A stretch of DNA of 64,000 nt from Allobosea sp. UNC402CLCol (GTDB taxonomy: Bacteria; Pseudomonadota; Alphaproteobacteria; Rhizobiales; Beijerinckiaceae), in contig NZ_KN050692.1 of NCBI RefSeq assembly GCF_000745475.1, positions 248,001-312,000 on the forward strand, read 5' to 3'. The notes below the pieces were generated by a model, which saw nothing but the letters and a program-made list of their open reading frames with translations, ran no database searches and was not told the DNA's origin. Below, one piece after another: positions 50,560 to 59,688 of the stretch (the first letter of the stretch is position 1; every line of letters starts with the position of its first letter). The position numbers were made by a program, and so were the translations under genes.

Positions 50560-50972
50560 GGGATCGCGAAGCGCTTGTTCGGGACATAGAGAAGCCCCGC
50601 GCCGAAGGCCCTGATCATGGCGTAGAGGCGCTGCCCGTAAACGGTCGCGTTCCAGAGCCCTGCCCCGGCAATAGTCGTAGTGGTCGTGTCATAGCTAACG
50701 CTGACCTTGTCGACGGCCTTCGACGCAACCAGGCTTGAAGACGTTGTGACCACTCCACCGCCGCTCTGCGCCGACTTCTTGGCCTGCGCCGACAAGACGA
50801 GGTTGTGAGCGACGAACAGCATCACCGCGAGATCGAGTGAAGGGCCGAACCGCCCTGCATTGAGCTGCAGGTAGGCCTGCGTCTCCCAGAAATCGAACTG
50901 CGCCTGCGGATAGACAGTCGCATCGGAGAACTCAGGGAACGCCGTGACGAAATCCTGGTAGGTAACCGCCAC
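50556..50972 (-). CDS. head adaptor protein, DUF4054 family
   Basis: 138 aa. AVTYQDFVTAFPEFSDATVY, then QLNAGRFGPSLDLAVMLFVA and AHNLVLSAQAKKSA: the all-helical DUF4054 adaptor that binds under the portal. C-terminal VYGQRLYAMIRAFGAGLLYV is conserved in the family. Confidence 0.87.
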   Translation of the reverse strand: MAVTYQDFVTAFPEFSDATVYPQAQFDFWETQAYLQLNAGRFGPSLDLAVMLFVAHNLVLSAQAKKSAQSGGGVVTTSSSLVASKAVDKVSVSYDTTTTTIAGAGLWNATVYGQRLYAMIRAFGAGLLYVPNKRFAIP

Positions 50973-50982
50973 GGCGCGTCCC

Positions 50983-51327
50983 TCAGGTCTTGCTCTTGGC
51001 CGGCGCCTTCGAATCCTCGGCTGGCGCTTTCTCGGACGCGGCCTCGAAACCGTAGGTGATGCCCTGCGGCTGCTCCTCCGCGCCCACCTTGCGCAGCAGG
51101 CCGTTCACGACCGCGCCATGGTTCGGGTTGGCCTTCACCCAGGCATCGAAGAGGTCTTCGTCGACGCCGGCAGTGAGCCCTTCGACGGTGCCGAGATCAT
51201 TCCCGGCCCCCTTGATAACGGTCCGCTGACGATCCTTGGAGAGCCCCGGTTTGTCCGGATTGCCCTCGGGCTCCTCGATGCGGATCGCCATCGGGATACG
51301 GCTGGCGATGGTGACGGTCTTGCCCAT
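50983..51327 (-). CDS. hypothetical virion-region protein
   Basis: 114 aa from ATG 51327, starting MGKTVTIASRIPMAIRIEEP. Middle block ITYGFE and LFDAWVKANPNHGAVVNGLL; a Lys/Ala/Glu-rich tail ends KAPAKSKT. No known fold. Lies 1 bp from the preceding gene. Possibly a small structural or assembly factor. Confidence 0.62.
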   Translation of the reverse strand: MGKTVTIASRIPMAIRIEEPEGNPDKPGLSKDRQRTVIKGAGNDLGTVEGLTAGVDEDLFDAWVKANPNHGAVVNGLLRKVGAEEQPQGITYGFEAASEKAPAEDSKAPAKSKT

Positions 51328-51328
51328 G

Positions 51329-51757
51329 TCAGCCTCCGACGCTGGCGGTTTCGATCTTCCGGAATTCTGCCGGCAGGTTCTGGGGATCGGCCGGCTCCAT
51401 GCCCGTGCGCTTGTCGGCGTAGCGATCGACGTACTTGTCGATGGCCGCCGGCTGTTCGGAGGCGAAAATGAAGCCCCCCTCGACCGCCGGATGCTCCTTG
51501 TTCTGCTCCAGCCATTTGGAGAAGAAGTCGGCGTCGACATCGCGCGTCAGGGCGTAGCCGCCCCGAAGCTCCTTGGTCGACGGGCGATCCATGGGGATGG
51601 CGCATCCGTTGATCCGGACGACCTTGCCGACGCGCTCGTAGCGGGTGACTTTCCGCTCGGGATTGCTCTGCGTCGGCTCGGCGACCTCGATGGGGTTCTG
51701 GAGCTGCAGCAACAGCCCATGGGGCAGCTTGCAGGCGACAGTGACGGTTGCGGCCAT
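51329..51757 (-). CDS. hypothetical virion-region protein
   Basis: 142 aa. ATVTVACKLPHGLLLQLQNP; INGCAIPMDRPSTKELRGGY; ALTRDVDADFFSKWLEQNKE; ends FRKIETASVGG. Proteins with this pattern lie just after the major capsid gene in many DUF2184-type phages; role not known. 3 bp from the capsid stop. Confidence 0.65.
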   Translation of the reverse strand: MAATVTVACKLPHGLLLQLQNPIEVAEPTQSNPERKVTRYERVGKVVRINGCAIPMDRPSTKELRGGYALTRDVDADFFSKWLEQNKEHPAVEGGFIFASEQPAAIDKYVDRYADKRTGMEPADPQNLPAEFRKIETASVGG

Positions 51758-51760
51758 GGT

Positions 51761-52804
51761 TCAGACCCCCAGCATCTGCGAGATGGCAACGGGATAGCGG
51801 ATCACCGCGCCCCAGGTGCCGCTGGTCTTCTTCTGCTGCCAGGAGGAGAGCTGACGGACGATCGCGTGATCGCGGAGCTTCTCGTTGAACGCGCAGTAGC
51901 CGGTATCGTGACCGTCGAAGCTGTCGGCGATCAGCTGGACGACGTTGCCGGCCGCCGTGCCGTACCGATAAGAGGTCTTCACCGTCAGGTTGGGGAAGTT
52001 CTTCTGCAGCAGGTCGGAGACGCTGATGCCGAAGGTGTTGGTCGCGGTGAGCGCGACTTCCGAACCGGGCGACATGGCCAGGGTGAGCTTGTCGCTCTTC
52101 TTCACGCGGCCGGCGGTCTGAGCCACGAGCTGCGAGAACATCGCCTGGATGTCGGCGAATACCTCGTTGGCGGTCGCGACGATGGCGTTGTTGTTGATCC
52201 ACTTCACGCCACCGGCGGCCTTGGTGGCCGGGGTGAGCGCAGCGGAGAGCGACGGGTCGTTGAGAAGGCCGTAGTTCTGCAGGCCGCTGACGCCGAAGTG
52301 GTAGGTGTAGTCCGCGAACTTGTCGAGCGTCGACGCCGCCGAGGTCTGGAGCTCGCCGACCCAGTTGAGCTTGGCCGCCCCAGCCCGGTCGATCTGGAGA
52401 TCGCCGTATTCCACGACGGTCTGGAACAGGTAGGACTGGCGCTGCGGGAAGGTGGCGTTCGCGTCCGACCGACCATTGGTATTGAAGTCGCCATAGCTGG
52501 AGACTTCGCCGGTATTCTCGACGACCGTGAAGACCGCGGTCTGGGCAGTCCAGTCGCCGGTCTTCTTCTCGCCGAGAATGTCGGCGCCCTCGTTGGGCGA
52601 TTGGAGGATGCGGACCACTTCGGGATCCACATACTGCGTCAGCCAGGCCGGGATACCGCCGCTGGCAGTCGTGGCGAGCGCCGGCTGCGCATCGAGCGCG
52701 AACTGGAAATCGGCACGGAACTCTCGGGGCATCCAGTCCATCGCCAACGGCAGATGGATGCCCCACTCGCGCTCGAGGCGAGCGAAGTCGGAATTGCGGG
52801 TCAT
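51761..52804 (-). CDS. major capsid protein (DUF2184 family)
   Basis: 347 aa from ATG 52804. PAWLTQYVDPEVVRILQSPN, then FTVVENTGEVSSYGDFNTNG and QSYLFQTVVEYGDLQIDRAG are DUF2184 marks; the C-terminus VRQLSSWQQKKTSGTWGAVI then RYPVAISQMLGV is also typical. Forms the HK97-fold shell. An upstream ATG at 52885 would run into the cement gene and is not used. Confidence 0.9.
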   Translation of the reverse strand: MTRNSDFARLEREWGIHLPLAMDWMPREFRADFQFALDAQPALATTASGGIPAWLTQYVDPEVVRILQSPNEGADILGEKKTGDWTAQTAVFTVVENTGEVSSYGDFNTNGRSDANATFPQRQSYLFQTVVEYGDLQIDRAGAAKLNWVGELQTSAASTLDKFADYTYHFGVSGLQNYGLLNDPSLSAALTPATKAAGGVKWINNNAIVATANEVFADIQAMFSQLVAQTAGRVKKSDKLTLAMSPGSEVALTATNTFGISVSDLLQKNFPNLTVKTSYRYGTAAGNVVQLIADSFDGHDTGYCAFNEKLRDHAIVRQLSSWQQKKTSGTWGAVIRYPVAISQMLGV

Positions 52805-52818
52805 GTGTGGTTGCTCCC

Positions 52819-53319
52819 TCAGCCCAGCGGGGTGTCGGACATTTTGACGAGTTCGCCAGCCGCGCCGGCGGTCATGGCGAACCATTTGGTTTCGGTGCTG
52901 CCGGCGACGGTGGCGCCCGCGGCCGCGAAGCTGATCGTGCCGTCTGCGTTCTTGGCGAAAGCCTTCATGCCGACGGTCACGGCGCCGGCGCCGGCGTTCT
53001 TCACCCAGAAGTCGCCGCCGTTGAACAGTTCGCCGATGCCGAAGCCGGCCGGGATCACCATCCCGGATTCCGCGAGGTAGGTGGTGATGAGCGCCTGGAG
53101 ATCCCGATGCAGGAAGCCGGTCGGGGCGCCGGTGCCGGTGTTGGCCAGGATGCGGTTCGTCGAGGCATCGGCCCAGCAGAAGCGGCCGATGGTGAGCCCG
53201 CTAGGGCCCGCGACGAAACCGCCCTCGACGGAGAGCACCGAATGGCGCGGATTGGCGCTGGCGAAGTCGCCTTCGACGGCCGGCGCCTGGGTCAGATTGA
53301 CCTGGGTCTGGAAAGGCAT
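52819..53319 (-). CDS. capsid decoration / structural cement protein
   Basis: 166 aa. MPFQTQVNLTQAPAVEGDFA, then ASANPRHSVLSVEGGFVAGP and TIGRFCWADASTNRILANTG; the family (Gp24-like cement) lies between protease/scaffold and capsid genes. Beta-rich, no signal. It probably stabilises the mature shell. Confidence 0.82.
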   Translation of the reverse strand: MPFQTQVNLTQAPAVEGDFASANPRHSVLSVEGGFVAGPSGLTIGRFCWADASTNRILANTGTGAPTGFLHRDLQALITTYLAESGMVIPAGFGIGELFNGGDFWVKNAGAGAVTVGMKAFAKNADGTISFAAAGATVAGSTETKWFAMTAGAAGELVKMSDTPLG

Positions 53320-53335
53320 GTGCTGATCTCCTTCC

Positions 53336-55105
53336 TCAAACCTTGAGGCGGTTGGCGTGCGGGAAGCGGTTCTCGAATTCCTTCGAAGCAGCGGCGTCCT
53401 GCGCGATCGGCTTGCGCGCCGGCGGGATGTCGCCGGGCTTGGGCTGCAGCTTCAGGATGGCCGGGAAGGCGGACGGGTGGACGCCGTCGACATCGACGCC
53501 GAGCGAGGTCAGGGCGGTGCGGTAAACCGCATCGGCGCTGTCATGCGCCATTGCGAGGTCGCCGACGTAGGGCCGGACGGCGCGCTCCGCCTCGCGGATA
53601 TCCTGCTGGGCCTTGATCGCAGCGGCGGTAGCCGACTTGGTCGCGGACTTCACAGCAGCGGCGATTGCCGCGTCCATGGCCGTCTTGGTGACCTTGTCAT
53701 CATCCTCTTCGCCGTCGTCGTCCCCGTCTTCGGCCACCTTCTTTTTCTTGTCGTCCTCGTCGTCGGAATCGTCCTCATCGGCGGCGAGATCGGCTTCCTC
53801 CTCGGGAAGGATATCGGCCAGAGCCTCGATGACCTCGGCGGCGTCCTCGATCGAGGAATCCTTCGCGAGCTTGCCTTCGGCCGCCGTCTTCAGGCCGGTC
53901 AGGATGGCCGGCTTGCTGGCCGCGAAGTTCGCGGCGGTCACCTTCGCGAGCACAGGGGCGAGGTCGATCTTGGCGTCCTGCGCCAGCTTCGGCTTGAGGT
54001 AGAGGGAGAGAGCGGTCAGCGCGGCCGCGCCACCACGGGTGATCGATGGCTTCTTTGCCATGCTGATGAACTCCTTGATTTTGGGGATAGGCTTCTCATC
54101 GCCGACAACGACGTCCGGCCCGGCGCGGCCTTCTTTGACGAGGGCGACGTGGTTGCCGATCAAATCGCGCATCACGCCGTCGTACCTGGCCCCTTCGAAG
54201 GTGCCGGGGGTCATGTCCGCGCGATATCGATACGCGCTCGACAGTTCTTTCTGCGTCTCGGCTTCGATGGCCTTGATCGCCAGACCGTCCCAGATCGACA
54301 GATCGGCCTTGAGGTAAGGGGCTTCCCAGATCGGGTTGCTGATGGAGCCGGCGACAGCCTCGTGCTCGTGATCATCGGCTGTCACTGGCCGGTGGATGTT
54401 CAGGAGCGGCTTTCCAGCGAAGGATGCCGCGGCCTTTTCCAACTCCTCCGGGTCGCGGAGAAGCTGGTAGAGCCGGTCGGGGTTGAGCCCGAGCCCTTCC
54501 CAGTCGGGGATTTCACGCCCGTAATAGGGGCAGACATTCGCCTTGCTGATCGGCGTGCGCGCCACATGGAGATGGCCGTCCTGATCGTAGGTGCGCGCTG
54601 ATGCGCGGTCGAAGGCGAGCGCATCCCCTGCCATCTTCGGCTTCCAGTCTTCATCGATCTCGGAGAATTCTTCCGGCCCCAGTTCGATGGGGCCTGCGTA
54701 TGGTTCGATCTGCGCGATATCGATGTCGCCCGGGTCGTACGTGACTGTGATGTGCGGCCTATAGGCGTCATGATCCCAAGAGGCGCCGGCTTTCCGAAAC
54801 TGCTGCCAGCGCTTGGCAAGGTCAGAGGATTCGAAGCGAAGGACGATGGCGCCCTTATCACCGAGCTTCTCGATTGAGCGCTGCGCCTCGTGATCAGCTA
54901 GAGACGGTATTCGAATGCGGTCGAAATCGTCCGGGGCCGCGAACCAGTCGAACTTGTCCTTACTGTAGGCGATCGTAACGTGAAGGTCGGAGGCCGCGAG
55001 AGGCTTTGATAGCCCCTGTTCCATCGCCCAAGCGATCAAGGCGTCTGCGTTCAACACCGGGCGCCGCGCGAACAGCGTCCGTAGCTCGGGCTGCTCCGTC
55101 GCCAT
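53336..55105 (-). CDS. Acb1-like 2H phosphoesterase fused to DUF2213 prohead protease and scaffold
   Basis: 589 aa from ATG 55105, with three parts. (1) Residues ~1-155: a 2H phosphoesterase with both HxT motifs, H42-V-T44 in DLHVTIAYSKDKFDW and H118-I-T120 in YRPHITVTYDPG; the layout follows the anti-CBASS protein Acb1, which degrades cyclic nucleotide signals of host CBASS immunity. (2) Residues ~160-340: DUF2213, a capsid-maturation protease-like domain (His239 in LLNIHRPVTADD; Ser pair in KELSSAYRYRA; DLIGNHVALVKEGRAGPDVV). (3) Residues ~355-589: scaffold-like region with an acidic tract (~434-470, EEEADLAADEDDSDDEDD) and a helical end. The function of part 1 is inferred from motifs and family. 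Confidence 0.83.
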   Translation of the reverse strand: MATEQPELRTLFARRPVLNADALIAWAMEQGLSKPLAASDLHVTIAYSKDKFDWFAAPDDFDRIRIPSLADHEAQRSIEKLGDKGAIVLRFESSDLAKRWQQFRKAGASWDHDAYRPHITVTYDPGDIDIAQIEPYAGPIELGPEEFSEIDEDWKPKMAGDALAFDRASARTYDQDGHLHVARTPISKANVCPYYGREIPDWEGLGLNPDRLYQLLRDPEELEKAAASFAGKPLLNIHRPVTADDHEHEAVAGSISNPIWEAPYLKADLSIWDGLAIKAIEAETQKELSSAYRYRADMTPGTFEGARYDGVMRDLIGNHVALVKEGRAGPDVVVGDEKPIPKIKEFISMAKKPSITRGGAAALTALSLYLKPKLAQDAKIDLAPVLAKVTAANFAASKPAILTGLKTAAEGKLAKDSSIEDAAEVIEALADILPEEEADLAADEDDSDDEDDKKKKVAEDGDDDGEEDDDKVTKTAMDAAIAAAVKSATKSATAAAIKAQQDIREAERAVRPYVGDLAMAHDSADAVYRTALTSLGVDVDGVHPSAFPAILKLQPKPGDIPPARKPIAQDAAASKEFENRFPHANRLKV

Positions 55106-55154
55106 GTTATCTCTCGTTTGAATGGCTGGCGCCGCTCGGCTATCGTGATGAGGC

Positions 55155-55391
55155 ATGACAGAGCATCCTTCCGACCCCACCGAAGTGATCGAGGCGCTCA
55201 AGGAGCTGGCCCGCGCCAGCTTCGTCGACAATTTCCCAAACATCCCAGAAGACGAGACGATCGAGGGCGAGGCCGCGATCATGATCGGCGAGATGCTGGC
55301 GGACTTCCGTAAGATCGCGGCTGGGGCGTCTGATGGCGCCGCCATCGCCCAAGCGTGGATCGACAGGGTCTTCGACTACGGCGAAGAGTAA
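55155..55391 (+). CDS. small acidic hypothetical protein, opposite strand
   Basis: 78 aa. TEHPSDPTEVIEALKELARA, SFVDNFPNIPEDETIEGEAA, IMIGEMLADFRKIAAGASDG: acidic and helical, with natural composition. It lies between two leftward structural genes, in the other direction, with a 16-bp overlap at its 3' end. Function unknown; weak ribosome site. Confidence 0.5.
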   Translation: MTEHPSDPTEVIEALKELARASFVDNFPNIPEDETIEGEAAIMIGEMLADFRKIAAGASDGAAIAQAWIDRVFDYGEE

Positions 55392-56155
55392 TCGTCCTTC
55401 AGGATCGGTTCCGCGTAGCAGCGGCAATTCCAGATCGCGCCAGGCAACGCGTGGTGGCCGGGATCGCACTCCGGCGGGTCGTCCCATCGGAACGACTTGC
55501 CGTTAAGCGCACGATGCGAGGGACGGACATCGCTGTCCCCCGACGTGCGCCAAATGAAGTGCGTGGAACCTATGCTCTCCGCCCTCGCCCGCGTCAGTTC
55601 GGCCGAGGTACGAGACACTTCCGTCCGCGCGATCAGATCGGCGCGGCTCTTGGTCACCTCGCCGGTTTTCATGATCTCAGCAGCAATTTCGCTAGCGCGG
55701 GCGCCGTTGCTGATACCCTCGATGGTAAGCCTGTGGACGCGCTCCGCGGCCTCGGTAGGAAGCGACGTGATCAGTGACACTTGGTCCGCGAGCCGCTGCC
55801 GCAGTAAAGCGCCAGTGGGAGCCTTCGCGATCTCCCGATGGACTGCGATCCCCATCTCCCGAGAGACAGCCATCCAAGCCTTTCGGTCCCGAGCGGCGAC
55901 TTCCGCCACCATGCGGCCGCCGACCGAACTGGCCCAGGCTTCGATGGTACCTGCGTAGCGCCGCAGCGCTCGTTCGACGATACCGGCCGACGCTGGATCA
56001 GCCTGGTCAAACAGGCCCATGACCAGATCGCCAATGTGGCGCGCGACCTTGCGCAGCTGTCGGGAATACGTCACCTCAGCCTTACGGGCCCGGATGAATG
56101 CGCTCTTGGCGCTGGGCTCCGCACGGTCGAAGGCGAGGCGATGACGACGGCTCAT
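55376..56155 (-). CDS. phage head morphogenesis protein (Mu gpF-like)
   Basis: 259 aa. The C-terminal minor-head domain is clear: RADLIARTEVSRTSAELTRA, HFIWRTSGDSDVRPSHRALN, GKSFRWDDPPECDPGHHALP and IWNCRCYAEPIL, with the conserved Cys/His residues. The N-terminal half is helical. It is a minor capsid protein bound near the portal. ATGA overlap with the portal gene. Confidence 0.88.
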   Translation of the reverse strand: MSRRHRLAFDRAEPSAKSAFIRARKAEVTYSRQLRKVARHIGDLVMGLFDQADPASAGIVERALRRYAGTIEAWASSVGGRMVAEVAARDRKAWMAVSREMGIAVHREIAKAPTGALLRQRLADQVSLITSLPTEAAERVHRLTIEGISNGARASEIAAEIMKTGEVTKSRADLIARTEVSRTSAELTRARAESIGSTHFIWRTSGDSDVRPSHRALNGKSFRWDDPPECDPGHHALPGAIWNCRCYAEPILKDDYSSP

Positions 56156-57717
56156 GCCTCAGCCTCTTCGGTTTCCTCCTCGTCCGTCTCAGGTGCCGGA
56201 GGATCGTTCTCGCCAGGTGCCGGAAGCGGCACGTCGTCCACATCCAAACCGGCGTAGGGCGATTCATCATCGCTGGCGAGGCGCTTGCGAACCTCAAGAG
56301 GGTCGAGCACGCCGGAGTCGATGTAGACGGCGTCGGTGTCCGCCTCCGCCTTTCGCATCTCAGCCTTGGCCTTGTCGTCGAGGCTCCAGAGCGGTTCGAA
56401 GACGAAGCCGATATCGGGGTCGACGTCGCCGAATTCCGACATCTGGATCAGGTTGATAACCGTCGTCAGGTGCGGGCGCAGGAACTTCTCCTGCAGTGCC
56501 TCGATCCCGTCATAGTAGACCCGGATCTCGCCCTCGGACGATGCATTGAGCCCCGACGGCGTGATGCCTGTGAACTTCACCAGCGGGATGCCGGCAACCG
56601 AGCAGATGTGCTCCTGGCTCTGAGCCTGCAGGTGGTCGAGCGTGCCCAGCGGGGTGGAGACGTTGAAGAACTCCTCCGCCGGGTCGTTCGGACCGGCACC
56701 CTTGTTCAGCACCATCGTTCCGCGGTTGTCGCGGAGGTTGTTGAAGAGCTCGACGCGGCGGAAGAGCCCATCGGCGTCGACATTCAGCACATTGGCCAAG
56801 TCGATCTTGATGCCGCTGACCGAGAATGAGCTGATAAGGTCAGCGACGCTCTGCCGGGTCCGTAGCCAGTTGTCGACATAGGGCTTCGCCATCTGCGACA
56901 TGCTGAGGCCGCCGAACGAATAGGCCGGCTTCAGAAGGTCAGGCACCTCCCGAGCGATGAAGGTCAGCAGCCGGGTCGCATGGACCTTCTGCCCCTGCAC
57001 GTACCAGGCGGACGGCTTGTACCAGCTCGGCTTGAGCGGATTGCTCGTCTCGTATTCAGCCGGATAGCACCAGACGGCCTCGACGGTTCGGAAGCCTTTC
57101 AAGGCACCCTTCCCGACTTTGGCCTTCGTTACCGTGTCGGCGCCGTTGCCGATCGGGGTGGCGAGCTCGGGCCCCTCGGTTTGTCCGAGGTCGGCGAAGA
57201 GGTGCGCCCGGCCGAAGAACCCATCCTGCTCCGTGATCCTCTGGAACAGCTCCTTGACGCCGAGCTCCTTGAGCTTGTCGCCAATGGCCTTGATCTTGGC
57301 GGCCTTGTCGTCCCCGCCGGCGGCCGTGATCCGAATCCACTGCCGGGTCGCCTCGGTCGCGATGATCTCCGAGATGCGGCGAAACTCGGGACGCTGGGCG
57401 AGCTCCGACAGGTGCGGGAACCCGAGCCACGCCATTCCCTCGTTGTAGAGCCCGGCTGCCGCCTGCTGAATCGCCCAGGACTGGCCCGGCAATGCGCTTT
57501 CGTCCATCGCCATGCCGTTCGACGGCAGAACGCCCGCAGGAGGCGGGAGGATCTTGAACGGATTGACCTTCTCGGCCTCTGGCTTGGCCGGCGGGATGCG
57601 CGACCGCGCGACGGTCTCAGGGCTCACCGCCACGGGCTTGCGCGGCTGTTCGGTGGCAACCACAGGCGCTGGCTGCGGCCCCGCGATCCACGCCGCGATA
57701 CGCTGGCGGAGGCTCAT
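56152..57717 (-). CDS. portal protein (DUF1073 family)
   Basis: 521 aa. Family blocks: YNEGMAWLGFPHLSELAQRP, FRRISEIIATEATRQWIRIT, FGRAHLFADLGQTEGPELAT, CYPAEYETSNPLKPSWYKPS, VAGIPLVKFTGITPSGLNAS and SEGEIRVYYDGIEALQEKFL. In several related phages a DUF1073 portal carries an Acb1 domain at its C-terminus; here the chain ends in an acidic tail (PAPETDEEETEEAEA) without it, and the Acb1-like module is on the DUF2213 protein instead. Confidence 0.9.
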   Translation of the reverse strand: MSLRQRIAAWIAGPQPAPVVATEQPRKPVAVSPETVARSRIPPAKPEAEKVNPFKILPPPAGVLPSNGMAMDESALPGQSWAIQQAAAGLYNEGMAWLGFPHLSELAQRPEFRRISEIIATEATRQWIRITAAGGDDKAAKIKAIGDKLKELGVKELFQRITEQDGFFGRAHLFADLGQTEGPELATPIGNGADTVTKAKVGKGALKGFRTVEAVWCYPAEYETSNPLKPSWYKPSAWYVQGQKVHATRLLTFIAREVPDLLKPAYSFGGLSMSQMAKPYVDNWLRTRQSVADLISSFSVSGIKIDLANVLNVDADGLFRRVELFNNLRDNRGTMVLNKGAGPNDPAEEFFNVSTPLGTLDHLQAQSQEHICSVAGIPLVKFTGITPSGLNASSEGEIRVYYDGIEALQEKFLRPHLTTVINLIQMSEFGDVDPDIGFVFEPLWSLDDKAKAEMRKAEADTDAVYIDSGVLDPLEVRKRLASDDESPYAGLDVDDVPLPAPGENDPPAPETDEEETEEAEA

Positions 57718-59327
57718 CGCCGGCCACCAGCCGCCGCACGCGCCAAGACCTCGTCGCTGATAACCAGAGGACCGCGCACGCTCATCAGCTTTCCGAATGC
57801 CCCCGAGCTCGCGTCGACCTGGTCCTTGAAGGCACCGCCTGGGAACAGGCAGAGCTCGTCGAGGTAGTCATCGTTCCATTGGCCGCGGACGAGATAGACG
57901 TTCCCGGCCTCGCACTGGGCTGAGAACGGCTCCGCGCGAGTAATTTTGTCGCCAGTTTCAGGTTCCGCCTGGGCGACAAAGCCTGCGAGCATCGAGATCA
58001 TGTCCTTGCTCTGAACCTTGCCGGCTTGGCCGGGGTCCTGAGGAAGGCTGATCTTGACTGCACGGCCGTCGCTCTCGGCTGTGGCTTTGATCAGCCGCCG
58101 GACCGCGGGCCCTTCAATCTGGTCCTTCACGACATGCCCGACGATAAACGAGCCATCAGGCGCCCGGCCCAACTTCACGCCGGCCGTCCTGGCAGCAGTC
58201 GCGCTCTCGGTTGCCGCGAGGTCCCAATGCCTAACCCACGTCGTACCTGCGGGCGCGGCTTCTAAAATCTTGTCCGCGAACCAGTGGCGCTTGAACATGC
58301 CGCCTTCACGCGGTGAGGGGCGCTGCTGATATTGGCCGGCGTAGGCATAGCTGCCCTTGGCGCGTTTCAGTCGCTCGACCTCTTCACGAGGGAAGCGTTC
58401 TGGGAACAGCAATTCGCCGTCTTCGGTCCGCGGATCCTCGAAGAACAGTTCGCCAGCCACATATGTGCGGCAGGGTCCACTCGTCACCTTCCCGGTTTGG
58501 TCGATGCGCTCCGCTTCGAATTCCATCGGCAAGTTCAGGTGCACGAAGCCCAGATCCAGCTCAAGAGCGACCGCGGCCACGTCCTGATGGTGCAGGCGCT
58601 GCATGATGATCACCATCGCCGACGACGTGATGTCGTTCAGGCGATCGGAAATGCCCTCGCGGAATATTCTGACCGTGGTCTTGCGTTCGGCATCGCTCTC
58701 GGCCGTTTCGGTCGAGTGCGGGTCGTCCACCTTCACGCGGTCGCCGCGGCCGCCTGTCATTGAACTGAAGGGGCGCGCCTCGCTGAAACCGTTACCCGTG
58801 TTCTCGAACTTACCCTTGGCGTTCTGATCGCCGCGCAGCCTCATCGGCCAAGCCGCCTGGTACTGGTCGCTCTCGATGAGGCGCCGGAGCTTCAGGTTGT
58901 CGCGCAGCACGTTGAGCTGGCTGTACGACGTGGCGAGCGTCTGCAGATCGGGGCGACCCACCGGCCCCCACTCCCATGCGGTCCAGAAGACCATCAGGAG
59001 CGACTTCATCATGCCAGGCGGAACAGTCATCAGCAGAAATTGGATGCGGCCTTCTGTGACAGCCTCCAAGTGCTTGCACATGGCCCGGAGAGCCCATCCG
59101 AATTTCAGTGGCCGGGTGGGTTCCAGTATCCGCCAATGCTCCTTGATGAAGCCCTCCAGTGTCTGAGAGCGGGCCCGGATACCTTCGACGTCCTCCGCGA
59201 TGCGCTGGCGCTCGCGCTCCTGCTCCCGCCTACGCCTCTCCGCCCTGATCTCCGCCAGCGTCGGCAAGCGGACCGAGGATCGCCTCAAGGCTACCGAGCT
59301 CGTCATCTGAGAGCTTGGTGAGGTCAT
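57714..59327 (-). CDS. terL: terminase large subunit
   Basis: 537 aa. ATPase region with a variant Walker A (MTVPPGMMKSLL) and RVKVDDPHST as the Walker B region; nuclease domain with the Asp-bearing block VRHWDLAATESATA and LPQDPGQAGKVQSKDM. It packages DNA into the prohead. ATG 59327 (or 59306) overlaps the small subunit gene by ~98 bp; a TTG at 59267 is a further start option. Confidence 0.92.
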   Translation of the reverse strand: MTSPSSQMTSSVALRRSSVRLPTLAEIRAERRRREQERERQRIAEDVEGIRARSQTLEGFIKEHWRILEPTRPLKFGWALRAMCKHLEAVTEGRIQFLLMTVPPGMMKSLLMVFWTAWEWGPVGRPDLQTLATSYSQLNVLRDNLKLRRLIESDQYQAAWPMRLRGDQNAKGKFENTGNGFSEARPFSSMTGGRGDRVKVDDPHSTETAESDAERKTTVRIFREGISDRLNDITSSAMVIIMQRLHHQDVAAVALELDLGFVHLNLPMEFEAERIDQTGKVTSGPCRTYVAGELFFEDPRTEDGELLFPERFPREEVERLKRAKGSYAYAGQYQQRPSPREGGMFKRHWFADKILEAAPAGTTWVRHWDLAATESATAARTAGVKLGRAPDGSFIVGHVVKDQIEGPAVRRLIKATAESDGRAVKISLPQDPGQAGKVQSKDMISMLAGFVAQAEPETGDKITRAEPFSAQCEAGNVYLVRGQWNDDYLDELCLFPGGAFKDQVDASSGAFGKLMSVRGPLVISDEVLARAAAGGRR

Positions 59328-59685
59328 AGGTGCCGATTGATCCGGAGTGCTTGTGCTTCTCGACGATGAGCCCGAACAGCTTCGCTTTGCCCATGGAGGC
59401 AGCGACGGCGGCGCTGGACTGCTTCTCCGCGATGGCGAGGACGCGGGCCTCTTCCAGCTCGCGGGCGATGCTTTCGACCGTCACCTCGACCTTGCGCGCG
59501 GCCTTGGATTGCAGCTCCAGAACTCTTGCTGCGACCTTAGCATCTGTTAGCAGGCGTGAGGCGCAGGCTTCGGCGGCCTTGTCAGAAGCCCCGTATCCAG
59601 CGGCTTTGTAGGCGACGCGAGCTGCTAAGCCCTTAGCAATCGCCTGGGCGAATGCCTCGTGTCGGTTGTTGCGAAGGACTGGCAC
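59230..59685 (-). CDS. terS: terminase small subunit
   Basis: 151 aa. Terminase_2-type DNA-binding start: RNNRHEAFAQAIAKGLAARV, AYKAAGYGASDKAAEACASR, LLTDAKVAARVLELQSK, followed by an oligomerisation helix and an acidic C-terminus. It recognises the packaging site next to or within its gene. Confidence 0.9.
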   Translation of the reverse strand: MPVLRNNRHEAFAQAIAKGLAARVAYKAAGYGASDKAAEACASRLLTDAKVAARVLELQSKAARKVEVTVESIARELEEARVLAIAEKQSSAAVAASMGKAKLFGLIVEKHKHSGSIGTYDLTKLSDDELGSLEAILGPLADAGGDQGGEA

Positions 59686-59688
59686 TGG

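Noticed and set aside
51236..53080. 614-codon plus-strand open frame across the capsid genes
   Set aside because: It spans four good minus-strand structural genes and shows no protein-like motif.
53357..54601. 414-codon plus-strand open frame inside the Acb1-DUF2213 gene
   Set aside because: Shadow frame; the minus-strand product has clear domains over the whole interval.
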